A stretch of DNA of 64,000 nucleotides from Streptomyces sp. NBC_00273 (GTDB taxonomy: Bacteria > Actinomycetota > Actinomycetes > Streptomycetales > Streptomycetaceae), in NCBI RefSeq assembly GCF_036178145.1, contig NZ_CP108067.1:9439001-9503000 (forward strand), given 5' to 3'. This document shows positions 1-7,870 of this stretch, one piece after another; the first letter of the stretch is position 1, and each line of letters opens with the position of its first letter. The notes beneath the pieces were generated by a model. It was given only the letters and a program-made list of their open reading frames with translations, was not told the origin of the DNA and ran no database searches. A program made the translations under genes and the position numbers.

Positions 1-632
1 GCGCTTTCCCAGTGCTGGGAGCGAGTCGGCCGTGCGGTCGTTCCCGCAGGATCTCGGCGTCGGCGCCCCGGACCGGGTGGACCGCGTGACTGGACACGCC
101 GATCGGCACCGGGCCGATCTCACCGGCCAGCCGCTGACGGTCATGGACCGGGAACGCCGGAGCGGCGTGCCTGTCGGGTTCGACGCGGGCCTGCTCCACG
201 CCTGCGGCCTGCGCGTCCCCGAGGTCGAAGCCTGCGTTCGGGCCGAGTTCACCGACATCGCCGACGCCCTGATGGACCGCGCGCAGACCTCGCCGGACGA
301 TCGCCCCCGTTCCACCACAGTGTTGACAGGTGCACGGGAGGCGCCGGTCCCTCTGTACGGGTGGGGTCGCTCCCCGGCCCGTCGCGTCAATTGGAGACCC
401 TACCCGCAAGAGGGTGGGATGGAGAGTGCGGGGAGCCGCCGCACCAGTAGGGGCCGCTCCCAGCCCCGTTGCGCTGCTGGCTGCGGGCAGGTCCGGCAGC
501 CGCGCCAGACGTCGCCGGGCACCGCCCCGGCCAGCAGCCTCCAGCCCGCATCCGAAGCGGGTCTTCGTGACGCGCCTGCTCCGTAGCTGTAGCCGTAGCC
601 GCAGCCGGCCTGGTGCCGGGGGAGGGGGCGGG
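1..632. other. left window edge, no confident gene
   Basis: No gene can be supported here. The plus-strand frame from the edge to about position 330 has coding-like composition (for example FDAGLLHACGLRVPEVEA) and could be the tail of a truncated gene. It resembles no family I know, and it runs without a change of character into low-complexity sequence. The last part is an untranslated tail between this region and the 3' end of the CGNR gene on the other strand. Confidence 0.25.
583..606. repeat. hexanucleotide tandem repeat (4 units)
   Basis: Four 6-bp units of the form GTAGCY or GYAGCC follow one another just downstream of the CGNR gene. It is one of many short tandem repeats in this window. 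Confidence 0.7.
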
Positions 633-1235
633 TCAGTCCGTTTTGGTCTGGGTGCGGCGGGCGTAGGCGCGGGCCGCGCGGGCGCGGTCGCCGCAGCGGG
701 TGGAGCACCAGTGGCGGCGTCCGTTGCGCAGGAGGTAGCGGCTGCAGGGGGTGGAGCGGCAGGCGGTGAGGCGCTCGGCGTCGGGTCCGGTGAGCAGATC
801 GGCGGCGTTGGCCGCGAGGACGGCGAGGGCGTGCTCGACGATCTGGGTGACGGGGTGGGCCGCCTCGCGGTACAGGCCGCGGTCCGGGTCCCAGTGGAGG
901 AGGGAGGCGGCGGGGGCTCGGGTGAGGGCGTCGTTGACGGCGGTCAGCGCGGCAGCTGGGGCTGGCAGCCCGGCGGCATGGGCGGCAAGCAGGGCGCGGA
1001 TCTGTTCGCGCAGGGAGCGGAGCCGGCTGGCGCATGTCTCGATCAGCCCGGTGTCGGCGGGGGCGAGACCCCGTTCGACGAGCCACTGTTCGGCGGCGGC
1101 GGGAGTGGCGAGGAGATCGACGGAGTGTCCGCCGGGCAGGGTGACGGCGCTGTTGGCGAGGTCGAGGGCGGGGTGCTGCTCGGCGCCCGGCGCGGGGGGC
1201 GGTTCGATGGTCGCGATCTCGTCCATGACCCTCAT
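633..1235 (-). CDS. CGNR zinc-finger (ABATE domain) putative transcriptional regulator
   Basis: Protein of 200 residues. The N-terminal two thirds match the ABATE-type domain: an early LDLANS motif, then LLATPAAAEQWL, then a helical stretch. The C-terminus is a CGNR-type zinc finger with cysteines at CRSTPCSRYL and WCSTRCGDRARAARAYARR, here CGDR instead of the canonical CGNR. Family members are thought to bind DNA and regulate transcription. The ATG at 1235 is preceded by a GGTGGGG ribosome site. It is divergent from the MBL-fold gene, and the 112-bp gap carries three copies of a 9-bp motif, so it probably regulates itself and its neighbour. The regulatory role is inference. Confidence 0.85.
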   Translation of the reverse strand: MRVMDEIATIEPPPAPGAEQHPALDLANSAVTLPGGHSVDLLATPAAAEQWLVERGLAPADTGLIETCASRLRSLREQIRALLAAHAAGLPAPAAALTAVNDALTRAPAASLLHWDPDRGLYREAAHPVTQIVEHALAVLAANAADLLTGPDAERLTACRSTPCSRYLLRNGRRHWCSTRCGDRARAARAYARRTQTKTD

Positions 1236-1282
1236 GGTACAACCCCACCTTTTCCATGATGCTCACGTTAGAGCTTGTGTTT

Positions 1283-1336
1283 ATCCGTGAGAACCGCTTA
1301 ACGTGGCTCACGGATGAACCGCTATCTATCCGTGAG
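1283..1336. promoter_or_regulatory. three copies of ATCCGTGAG: probable operator
   Basis: ATCCGTGAG occurs at 1283-1291 and 1328-1336, and its exact reverse complement at 1307-1315. Start-to-start spacings are 24 and 21 bp. GAACCGCT also repeats directly at 1291-1298 and 1316-1323. The block lies between the divergent CGNR regulator and MBL-fold genes, where an operator for both promoters is expected. Binding by the CGNR protein is inference. Confidence 0.6.
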
Positions 1337-1347
1337 GTGTATGTTTC

Positions 1348-2139
1348 GTGACTGCCACCAGCACCACCCCCGAACAGTGCTCCGTCCGAGTCTTCGGCGG
1401 CCCCACCGCCCTTCTCGAGTACGGCGGTCTGCGGTTCCTGACCGACCCGACCTTCGACGCTCCCGGCGACTACCAGAGGCCGGGCGCCCCGCTCCTGGTC
1501 AAGACCGCACCCTCCAGCGGCACCCCCGATGAACTGGGCCGCATCGACGCGGTCCTGCTCTCCCACGACGAGCACGCCGACAACCTTGACACCTCCGGCC
1601 GGGCCCTCCTCGCCGACGTCCCCCTCACCCTCACCACCCCCGGCGGCGGACAGCGCCTGGGAGCCAACGCGAGGGGCCTGGCCGACTGGGAGTCCATCGA
1701 GCTCGACCGCCCCGAAGGCGGCACCGTCACCGTCACCGGCGTGCCCGCCATCCACGGCCCCGGACCGCGTGAGGAGATCGAGCCGATCGCCGGGCAGGTC
1801 GTCGGATTCGTCCTGACCGGCGAAGGACTGCCCACCGTCTACGTCAGCGGCGACAACGCCTCCCTCGACCTGGTCAAGGAGATCGCCGCACGCTACGCCC
1901 CCATAGACACCGCCGTCCTGTTCGCTGGCGCTCCCCGCTTCCCCGTCCTCTTCAACGGCGAACCGCTCGTCCTGGACAGCGCCCAGGCCGCCGAAGCCGC
2001 CGAGATCCTCGGCGCCCGCCGGATCGTCCCCGTCCACTACGACAGCTGGGCCCACTTCACCGAAGGCCGTGACCAGCTGATCGCGGCCTTCGCCGCAGCG
2101 GGCCTCGGCGACCGCCTGGACCTGGGCGACACCGACTGA
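1348..2139 (+). CDS. MBL-fold metallo-hydrolase
   Basis: Protein of 263 residues starting at a GTG, with GAGGTG about 8 nt upstream. The metallo-beta-lactamase fold is shown by the opening beta strands (GGPTALLEYGGLRFLTDPTFD), the metal motif LLSHDEHADNLD (His73, His76, Asp78), the HGPG turn, VYVSGDNAS and the final VPVHYDSW. This arrangement is typical of UlaG/YtnP-like hydrolases. The substrate is unknown. It is divergent from the CGNR regulator and probably controlled by it. It appears intact. Confidence 0.85.
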   Translation: MTATSTTPEQCSVRVFGGPTALLEYGGLRFLTDPTFDAPGDYQRPGAPLLVKTAPSSGTPDELGRIDAVLLSHDEHADNLDTSGRALLADVPLTLTTPGGGQRLGANARGLADWESIELDRPEGGTVTVTGVPAIHGPGPREEIEPIAGQVVGFVLTGEGLPTVYVSGDNASLDLVKEIAARYAPIDTAVLFAGAPRFPVLFNGEPLVLDSAQAAEAAEILGARRIVPVHYDSWAHFTEGRDQLIAAFAAAGLGDRLDLGDTD

Positions 2140-2601
2140 CAACCCCCGGCCGGAGGCTGCGCCTTTCATGTGGCAGACGCGACGCGGGGCTCTGCCGCAG
2201 AACCGGCTCCCTCCCGGGTCTGATCCTGGATGGCCAGTTCGTGGTGTGGATGCGGAGGCGGCCGGTCGTCGCTCCGATGGCACGGGACGGGTGAAGGCGT
2301 TCGGCATCGGACAGAACGGCAGGATGGGGTGGCGATCGTCCGTATCCAGGCTGCGGTAACAGGTCGCACGCACACCTGATCCTGGGGCGGCGGTCCTCCC
2401 GCTGCCCCACTTCGCGGCAGCCGACCGGGCGGGGGCGTCCGGCCGGCTGGCCGGGGGAGGGCCGGACGGTTCCTGCTGTATATTGGATCTTGAGCTCGCG
2501 GCCGTGGATGACGGTTGTGGAGCCTGGCGTTGGTGGTCCAAGGAAAGACATCCCACTTCCCGTGGGGGAATGCAGGTGCAAGGCCTGCCCAGCGCTCGAT
2601 C

Positions 2602-2635
2602 AAGGCCCCGGCCTCCTCACGGAGGACGGGGCCTT
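2602..2635 (+). terminator. hairpin terminator
   Basis: The arm AAGGCCCCGGCCTCC pairs with GGAGGACGGGGCCTT across a 4-nt loop, with one mismatched pair. Thymines follow on the plus side (TTCTTG). It is probably a terminator, but it lies over 450 bp past the MBL gene. Confidence 0.65.
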
Positions 2636-2730
2636 CTTGCTGCGCGGGACCTCCCGTGTGGGGGAGGGACCCCGCGTCGTGTCAGTTGCCTGTCCGCCGT
2701 GCCCTTTCCCGCTCGAGCGCGACTTCCCCG

Positions 2731-2916
2731 GCCTGGAGGCACGGCTGGAGGACAGCACGTCCAGCGGTGCGCGCGCCGGCACGCACCGGACCGCGACCAT
2801 CAGCCACCGGGCCAGCGCGGCCGCGCTCGGCGATTCGGTGCTGTACTCGGCCGGCTCGACCCCTCCGCCGTGCTGGTGGAGAGGCAGTACTTCGCCTGTG
2901 CGCTATTCCTCAGCTT
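2731..2916. repeat. dispersed repeat, composite copy
   Basis: The first part (2731-2811) matches 22981-23060. The second part (about 2836-2916) matches 53424-53505. Each match is some 80 bp long with scattered substitutions. Read in frame the second part gives a coding-like LDPSAVLVERQYF-type peptide, so the family may derive from a gene fragment. Its origin is unknown. Confidence 0.6.
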
Positions 2917-2945
2917 GTGGCTGTGGCTGTGGCTGTGGCTGTGGC
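2916..2945. repeat. hexanucleotide tandem repeat TGTGGC x5
   Basis: Five perfect copies of TGTGGC directly follow the dispersed repeat. Confidence 0.9.
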
Positions 2946-3009
2946 AGGGCCTTGATGGGTTCGGCTGGACGACCCGAGTACGCTGCGGTCAGAACGGGGG
3001 TTAAAGATC

Positions 3010-3420
3010 TTGAACTTCGATGTGCCTGGCCCGGAAGCCGCCTGGCTAGAGGCGCCCATCTCAGCCTGCCCAAACCCGAATCCTGCGTGGCAGACGAGTA
3101 TGTGGTGGTACGTCGCAGGCCTGTTCCGCGAAGTCGCCTGCCTCGCGCCTCCGCTGGAGGCCCTGGCGCACCGTTTGAGGCTGTCGATCGAGCACGGCTG
3201 GGAAGAGCTCTCCGAGGTCGATGTGGCGATGGTTCAGATCAGAGGGATCCACTTCGCTCTCTACCGGCTGAACACCAGCCCTTTGAAGGACACCATCGTG
3301 TCCGTCCTCAAGGACACCGAGGACGACGAAGCCGCGATCAACACCCTTCTCACCGCCCTGGGTATCGGTCCTGACACAGTGACGTATCGGGGAAACGTAC
3401 GAAGCGACGAGGCCCAGTGA
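3010..3420 (+). CDS. hypothetical protein
   Basis: Reads as a 136-residue soluble protein starting at a TTG with GGGGG nine bases upstream. Composition is protein-like, with amphipathic helical segments (LEALAHRLRLSIEHGWEEL) and a C-terminal acidic helix (VLKDTEDDEAAINTLL). No signal peptide, membrane segment or known motif is visible. I do not recognise the family. It stands alone next to a truncated recombinase on the opposite strand, so it may belong to a former mobile element. Confidence 0.5.
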   Translation: MNFDVPGPEAAWLEAPISACPNPNPAWQTSMWWYVAGLFREVACLAPPLEALAHRLRLSIEHGWEELSEVDVAMVQIRGIHFALYRLNTSPLKDTIVSVLKDTEDDEAAINTLLTALGIGPDTVTYRGNVRSDEAQ

Positions 3421-3613
3421 CTGCCTGCTGGACATCCGATTTCACACAGCCTTGGGATCGGTACTGGTGCGGGCACAGGAGTACCGTTTCGGAGGTGTCC
3501 ACGTAGCGACGGACTGTCTGGCGGTTCCTCCGAAGCCGCGTTCGCGGGCTTCGGGGTGTCGGTAGACATGTGCAACCAGGTACACCCGTCCGGGTGCCCA
3601 GGTCAGCGATCCC

Positions 3614-3856
3614 CTAATGATCGGCGGGGAGAGGGCCGACGGCGTCTTCGAGGCCGGCGTGGGCGGGCAGGGTGTACCGGCGGGTGGTGTCGAGGCGGGC
3701 GTGGCCGAGCAGTTCGGCGACGAAGACGATGTCCACGCCGGCGCGCAGTAGGTTGGTGGCGAGGGTGCGGCCGAGGACGTGGGCGGAGAGGGCGGGGTAG
3801 CCCGCGCCGTCGAGGATGTCGCCATCGGCGGCGAGTTCGTCGATGAGATCGGTCAA
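3614..3856 (-). pseudogene. tyrosine recombinase, C-terminal remnant
   Basis: Only the last 80 residues of a phage-type integrase remain. The sequence HVLGRTLATNLLRAG corresponds to the HxxR box, LLGHARLDTT to the GH box, and RRYTLP carries the nucleophile tyrosine. The HxxR arginine is replaced by glycine (HVLG), so the fragment would be inactive even if the rest were present. The upstream part of the gene is missing, and its place is taken by the reductase gene, whose stop codon overlaps the first codons of this fragment. Confidence 0.8.
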
Positions 3857-4434
3857 CGGCGCACCCGATAGCGCAGGTGAAGCACCCGGTTGCCCTGAAT
3901 CACCACGTCAGGATCCTCCAACAGGTGCTGCGCGTGGACCGACCCGAAGTAGCGCTTGCCGGACCCGAACACGACGGGTACGACGTCCATGCGCACCTCG
4001 TCGATCAGGCCCGCGGCAAGCACCTGGCCACCGACATCGCCAGCGGCGACCTCGACCATGCGGTCACCAGCAAGCTCCTGCGCCTTGGCCACGGCTGTTT
4101 CGACGCCGTCGGCGAAGTGAAACGGCGCCTCGGGGTCCCAGCTCTCGGGCTTCGGCCGGTGCGTCACGACGACCACGTGGTCGATCCCGCCCGGCGGCTT
4201 CCCGTCCCAGCCGTCCGTCAGGTCGAAGACGCGGCGGCCGACGATCGTGACTCCGATCTGGTCCCAGTACGGCCGGGTGTAGTCGTAGGACGTCTGCGAC
4301 ACCTTCAGCTCGCCGCTCTCGTCCAACGGGACGTCACCGCTGGACAACCAGTCGAACAGCGGTCCGGGCTGGTCGTTCTCGTCCGCGACGAAGCCGTCCA
4401 CCGACACCGAGCTGTACATGACCACCTTGCCCAC
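3853..4434 (-). CDS. dihydrofolate reductase / RibD C-terminal family protein
   Basis: Protein of 193 residues. The RibD_C fold is recognised from KVVMYSSVSVDGFVA at the start, VTIVGRRVFDLTDGW in the middle, VVVVTHRP, and the closing IDEVRMDVVPVVFGSGKRYF. Such proteins use NADPH to reduce pterin- or pyrimidine-like substrates. The actual substrate is unknown. I chose the GTG at 4434 because AGGAGA lies just upstream and the family starts with this strand. The frame is open further upstream, but that extension is unrelated debris. It ends 4 bp inside the recombinase remnant. Confidence 0.85.
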   Translation of the reverse strand: MGKVVMYSSVSVDGFVADENDQPGPLFDWLSSGDVPLDESGELKVSQTSYDYTRPYWDQIGVTIVGRRVFDLTDGWDGKPPGGIDHVVVVTHRPKPESWDPEAPFHFADGVETAVAKAQELAGDRMVEVAAGDVGGQVLAAGLIDEVRMDVVPVVFGSGKRYFGSVHAQHLLEDPDVVIQGNRVLHLRYRVRR

Positions 4435-4701
4435 CGGGCTCTCCTCTGCTTCGGGGTGCCCCAAATTAGCGTGTCGTGAGCTGTCGCTCTCGTAAGGAAT
4501 CCATCGGCCGGCAGCGGCCAGTCGTCCAGCGCATGGCCGGGATGTTCGCGCAGGAACCGCCGCCGGACTTCGACGCAGGTCGCCCCAGTCGACCGGTCCG
4601 ACGGGGTTGATCGCGAACACGGTGGCGACGAAGCGGTAGGTGCGGGCCAGCCGCTTCGGCATGTCGCCGATGAGCTTCTTGAACCGCCGGACGGCTGGCC
4701 G
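4435..4701 (-). other. degenerate coding fragment
   Basis: Two minus-strand frames give short protein-like stretches (RTYRFVATVFAINPVG in one; EVRRRFLREHPGHALDDW in another). They look like one former gene broken by a frameshift. I do not recognise the family. Confidence 0.35.
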
Positions 4702-5202
4702 CTACCGGTCGATGGCATCTGTGCAGCCGTGGACGAAGAGGAGCCAGGACCTCGGCATGTCTTGGTCCCGAGTCGCCAGGTAGCGGGTCCGGCTGTCGTC
4801 GGCGTAGCTGGTCCGATGGTTGGCAGTGCTGGGGTGCGGGCCGAACAGGTCTGCGACGGTGACCGGCAGCAGGTAGTGCGTCCCGTCGTCGAGCTGGCGG
4901 CGGAAGCATCCAGCGCCAGGGTCTTCCATCTGTTCCATGCCCTGCCGCTCAGCCGGCCAGGTGTACGTGGCGCCGGGGCAGGACGCCCGACGTGATCTCA
5001 GATCGTTGGGGGTGCACTGGAGGATGTCGCAGAGCGCGACGAAGGTGTCCATGCTCAGGCGCTGCGGGGGCTGGGGCACCAGCCGGTAGACCCGCTCCCG
5101 CGACAAGGCGATGGCCCGCTCTGCCAGTACGGGTACCAGGTCGGAGGTCTGGTACGTCTCCCGCTCGGCCATCAGCCGGCGCAACAGCCACTGGTAGCCC
5201 AT
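4702..5202 (-). pseudogene. XRE-type HTH regulator fused to recombinase C-terminal remnant
   Basis: Residues 1-70 form a Cro/C1-like helix-turn-helix of the kind found beside Streptomyces recombinases (GYQWLLRRLMAERETYQT, LSRERVYRLV, LCDILQCTPNDLR). After about residue 85 the frame runs into the last part of a tyrosine-recombinase-like protein (LPVTVADLFGPHPSTANH, TRYLATRDQDMP). In this family the HTH gene normally stands alone before a full recombinase gene, so the fusion looks like the scar of a deletion. The HTH half might still be made and functional. Confidence 0.65.
4712..4940. repeat. diverged duplicate of the 54.7 kb recombinase segment
   Basis: Matches 54681-55020 with numerous substitutions. 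This copy lacks roughly 120 bp present in the other (between the ACAGGT/GACGGTGA and GCAGGTAGTGCG parts). Both encode, on the minus strand, the C-terminal end of the same Streptomyces recombinase-like family. Confidence 0.75.
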
Positions 5203-5207
5203 CTTCT

Positions 5208-5408
5208 GATTACGACACTATGTCCCAGTCCTCGCCCAGCCGCTGGCGCATCGACGCCTCCAGCAACGCCGTGCGGTACTCGTTCGACACGCCCGTGTAG
5301 ATCGCAGTCGTAGCCGCCTGCGAGTGTCCGACCTGCTCCTGCACGAACCGCGCCGGATACCCGAACTCGGTCAGATGCGTGATGTAGCTGTGCCTTGTCT
5401 CCCCAGAG
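5208..5408 (-). pseudogene. tyrosine recombinase, C-terminal remnant of a second family
   Basis: The minus strand from about 5408 to the stop at 5208 reads TRHSYITHLTEFGYPARF, then VQEQVGHSQAATTAIYTGV and a short tail. This is the HxxR-GH-Tyr core of a Streptomyces integrase (here ETRHSY, VGHS and the YTGVS nucleophile segment). All upstream domains are missing. The N-terminal half of a gene of the same family lies at 23610-24059 in the opposite orientation. Confidence 0.8.
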
Positions 5409-5593
5409 GCCGTAGGCGGATTACTCCGTGTTGGTACGGAGCTGGTGAATCTCGGAGCCGACGTTTGCCGAGCTGACGATGTGCTGTGTTGCTATGCGGG
5501 CGTTCGCGCGTGGCGGGGACCACACGTGCGGACGACAGGGGGTCAGGCTCGCGGCAGTTCGGGTCGCGTCGGTGATCACGCGCTGTTCCTGCT

Positions 5594-6436
5594 TCAGTAG
5601 CCCCGGACGAGGAGTTTGGCTCTGGTCTGGGGCCATGTGGTGTGCAGGTAATGGTCCTCGGCGGCGCGCCAACGCCTGATCCACGCCTCGGGGTTCTCGC
5701 CGCGTGCTCGCACGCGCTGCAGGCATACGCTTCGCGGGGTGTCGACGTAGGCGGTGAGGTGGTAGTAGTGGGCCAGCTCCGGGCGGGTGGAGTAGACCCC
5801 TTCGACGATCACCACGGTTCCAGAAGCGATCTCGCGCCAGGCCCCGAGTTGTCCGGTGTTCCAGTCGTAGAGCTGGTAGCGGGCAGCCTGGTCGCCCCGC
5901 AGCGGGATCAGGACCTGGTCCCGGAGGCGTTCCCAGTCGAAGTAGCGGTGGTAGCCCTGTTCCGCGTCGAGCAGTTCCCGCTCGCGGTCGGGCATCGGAC
6001 GGTAGAAATCGTCGACGTGGACGATGACGGCGCCGTCGAGGTGTCCGGCCACCGCGGCAGCCAACGTCGTCTTGCCTGATCCTCCAGTGCCATCGATGGC
6101 GACGATCCTGGTGGCCCCTTGGGCCTGGGACAACTGCAGGAGGCCGTCGGAAACGTCCTTCGCTCGCTCCGCCACGTCCACGAGTTGCTGATGCGTCCGC
6201 AGCTCGGTAGTCCGCGCGGCACTCGACAGCACAATCTCCTTCGCTTCCCCGAGGCCGACTCCCCGCAGTTCCCGGGTGACAACGATCGAGTCCATGACCC
6301 CGGCCCCGAGGTCCCGCAGCAGCCGCTGGACATGTTCCATGCCCTCGTCCTTGTCCAGCAACGGTCCACATTGCTCGACCAGGTAGGCAAGTCGTGCGGC
6401 ACGCTCGGGAGAAAGGCCCTGGACGTTTTCGAACAT
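5594..6436 (-). CDS. uridine kinase-like P-loop NTPase with L7/L12-like N-terminal segment
   Basis: Protein of 280 residues. Residues 116-124 are a P-loop (GTGGSGKTT). They are followed by HVDDFYRPMPDRER and YFDWERLRDQVL, the lid region of uridine kinase/phosphoribulokinase-like enzymes, and by VVIVEGVYSTRPEL. It therefore probably phosphorylates a nucleoside or sugar. Residues 45-72 (VVTRELRGVGLGEAKEIV) resemble the C-terminal fold of ribosomal protein L7/L12, an unusual addition. The ATG at 6436 was chosen for the GAGGAG just upstream; an open extension beyond it has no such site. The gene is isolated between recombinase remnants. Confidence 0.75.
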   Translation of the reverse strand: MFENVQGLSPERAARLAYLVEQCGPLLDKDEGMEHVQRLLRDLGAGVMDSIVVTRELRGVGLGEAKEIVLSSAARTTELRTHQQLVDVAERAKDVSDGLLQLSQAQGATRIVAIDGTGGSGKTTLAAAVAGHLDGAVIVHVDDFYRPMPDRERELLDAEQGYHRYFDWERLRDQVLIPLRGDQAARYQLYDWNTGQLGAWREIASGTVVIVEGVYSTRPELAHYYHLTAYVDTPRSVCLQRVRARGENPEAWIRRWRAAEDHYLHTTWPQTRAKLLVRGY

Positions 6437-6474
6437 GAGGACTCCTCGTGGGCGGCGTGCAGGGCGGGGACAAA

Positions 6475-7250
6475 CTACTTTCTGTGCACCCCGGGAGGCC
6501 ACTTGTTTGCCGGCCGCCTGGGGCGGGCCGGTTGCGGAACGTGAGTCAGCTGCACGATCCGATCGAAGTGCTGCAGACGAGGGGAAGCCGGGTCACACGG
6601 TTGGCCGCAGTGGCGGTCGCTCGCAGGTGTCGGTTCGACATGCTCGGCCCAGACGGGCCGGTGGCAGAGGTGGTGGGTGGCCTGCGGGCAGCCGGCGGAG
6701 TCACACATCCCGACCGGCGGCCGGTCAGCGGTGGGGGTGCCGGCGAGTTTGGGGCAGAGCGCGCGAGGGGTCGGCGAACGAGCAGAAGTTCGCCGGGCCG
6801 ATGTGCAGGTTCTTGGCGTGCTTGGTCAGCAGGTTCAGCACGTCCCGGTCACCGCGCTGGGTCCTGGGCCCCGCCGGGGTGCGAACTGTAGCCCTCGGTC
6901 GTGCGACCCCGATGTGCTTGAGATGGATCTCGGCTGCGAGGACACCACCGGGCCGGTAGGCCATCTCCAAGGCCAGAGACCGCCTGAGCATCCGCAGGTT
7001 CGCGGGCCCTTTCGGGGAACGGTGCGAGTCCGAGTCGCCGTCCAGCTCGGGAGTTGACCCAGTTGCGGAACCCAGCGGTTGCGGACGGTGGAGGAGAACC
7101 GGCCGAAGAGCAGGGCTCCGTGCTCGGGGTCCTCGTGGAGCTGTTCGGCGAGTTCGACGGCGCGATGGACCTGCTCGATGACGACCCCTTCGTCCCGGTC
7201 CCGCCGAGCGGCTGGCCCTTAACGACCTTGCTGGCGATCCGGTAGCGGGT
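6475..7250 (-). pseudogene. large Streptomyces site-specific integrase, decayed C-terminal third
   Basis: Several minus-strand frames carry consecutive pieces of one protein: VHRAVELAEQLHEDPEH and GRFSSTVRNRWV near 7100-7200, GGVLAAEIHLKHIGVA near 6940, GDRDVLNLLTKHAKNLHIGP near 6850, and MCDSAGCPQATHHLCHRPV near 6690. These match, from memory, the end of a large integrase family in Streptomyces. Frameshifts and internal deletions separate the pieces. No full-length product is possible. Confidence 0.65.
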
Positions 7251-7393
7251 GAATCCGATTGGCCGGCGGAGGATCGACCAGCCGGGGACCCAGCCGCTGG
7301 ATCCGCGGCCCCACCGCAGGCCGCCGGGATCGGGGCATCCTCGCCCGTCGGCCGGAAGAGGTCTGGCGGTCGCGTGCCCTCTTCCCTTGACTG

Positions 7394-7423
7394 CCGTTGA
7401 TCAATGCGTCATCCGATCAACGG
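7394..7423 (+). promoter_or_regulatory. perfect inverted repeat reaching the ribosome site
   Basis: CCGTTGATC (7394-7402) and GATCAACGG (7415-7423) are a perfect 9-bp inverted repeat around a 12-nt loop. The right arm runs into the GGAGGGG ribosome site (7422-7428) of the chitin-binding peptide gene. It could be an operator or, in mRNA, a hairpin that partly hides the ribosome site. Confidence 0.5.
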
Positions 7424-7434
7424 AGGGGAATCCG

Positions 7435-7716
7435 ATGAAGAAGCTCAGCATGGTCGTTACCATCGCCGGCCTGATCCTGGCGGGAGCGACGACGCCGCAG
7501 GCGATGGCTGCCGACGAACCGCACCCCGTCACCAAGGAATGCCCCGGTGGTAACCAGTACTACGGGGACGCCGACTTCATGAAGTTCTGGGAATGCTCCA
7601 ACGGCATCGCCTACCGCTTCGACTGCCCCGCTGGCCTGCACTGGGATCTCAACTTGCTGACCTGCAACTACCCCGAACAGGCCAACCGCGTCGAAGGCGA
7701 CCACCTCCACAACTAG
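7435..7716 (+). CDS. secreted peritrophin-A-type chitin-binding protein (CBM14)
   Basis: Small protein of 93 residues. Residues 1-26 form a Sec signal peptide (MKKLSMVVTIAGLILAG, cleavage near AMAADE). The rest is one chitin-binding type 2 domain with the expected pattern of aromatic residues and cysteines (CPGGNQYYGD, KFWECSNGIAYRFDCPAGLHW, LLTCNYPEQ). Such domains bind chitin and are common in invertebrates but much rarer in bacteria. The ATG at 7435 follows GGAGGGG. It is likely secreted and may bind fungal or arthropod chitin. No catalytic domain is attached. Confidence 0.85.
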   Translation: MKKLSMVVTIAGLILAGATTPQAMAADEPHPVTKECPGGNQYYGDADFMKFWECSNGIAYRFDCPAGLHWDLNLLTCNYPEQANRVEGDHLHN

Positions 7717-7870
7717 CCGTGCTCGCCGGCCCCGGAATACTGAGCACGAAAGGTGTCCCCTGAACCTGACGGTTGGCCCGCGGTGCCGAGCCCGGAGCCC
7801 GCCGGACGATCAGTGCTCTGGCCGGGGGGTTCCGTAGTGGGTTTTCGCTCCTGCGTGGTCTACTCGAGGC

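Larger units (their letters stand above)
2140..3009. other. intergenic stretch with terminator and repeats
   Basis: No convincing gene. Long open frames here have no family resemblance and lie on both strands. The stretch holds a strong hairpin terminator (2602-2635), a copy of a dispersed repeat (2731-2916) and a pure hexanucleotide repeat (2916-2945). Confidence 0.5.

Noticed and set aside
400..2556. Open frame of 718 codons on the minus strand across the CGNR and MBL genes
   Set aside because: It is antisense or out of frame to two well-recognised genes, and its text is low-complexity arginine, proline and glycine, as expected of a GC-rich shadow frame.
2520..2600. Possible tRNA remnant before the terminator
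   Set aside because: The arms cannot be folded into a cloverleaf, and there is no convincing T-loop consensus.
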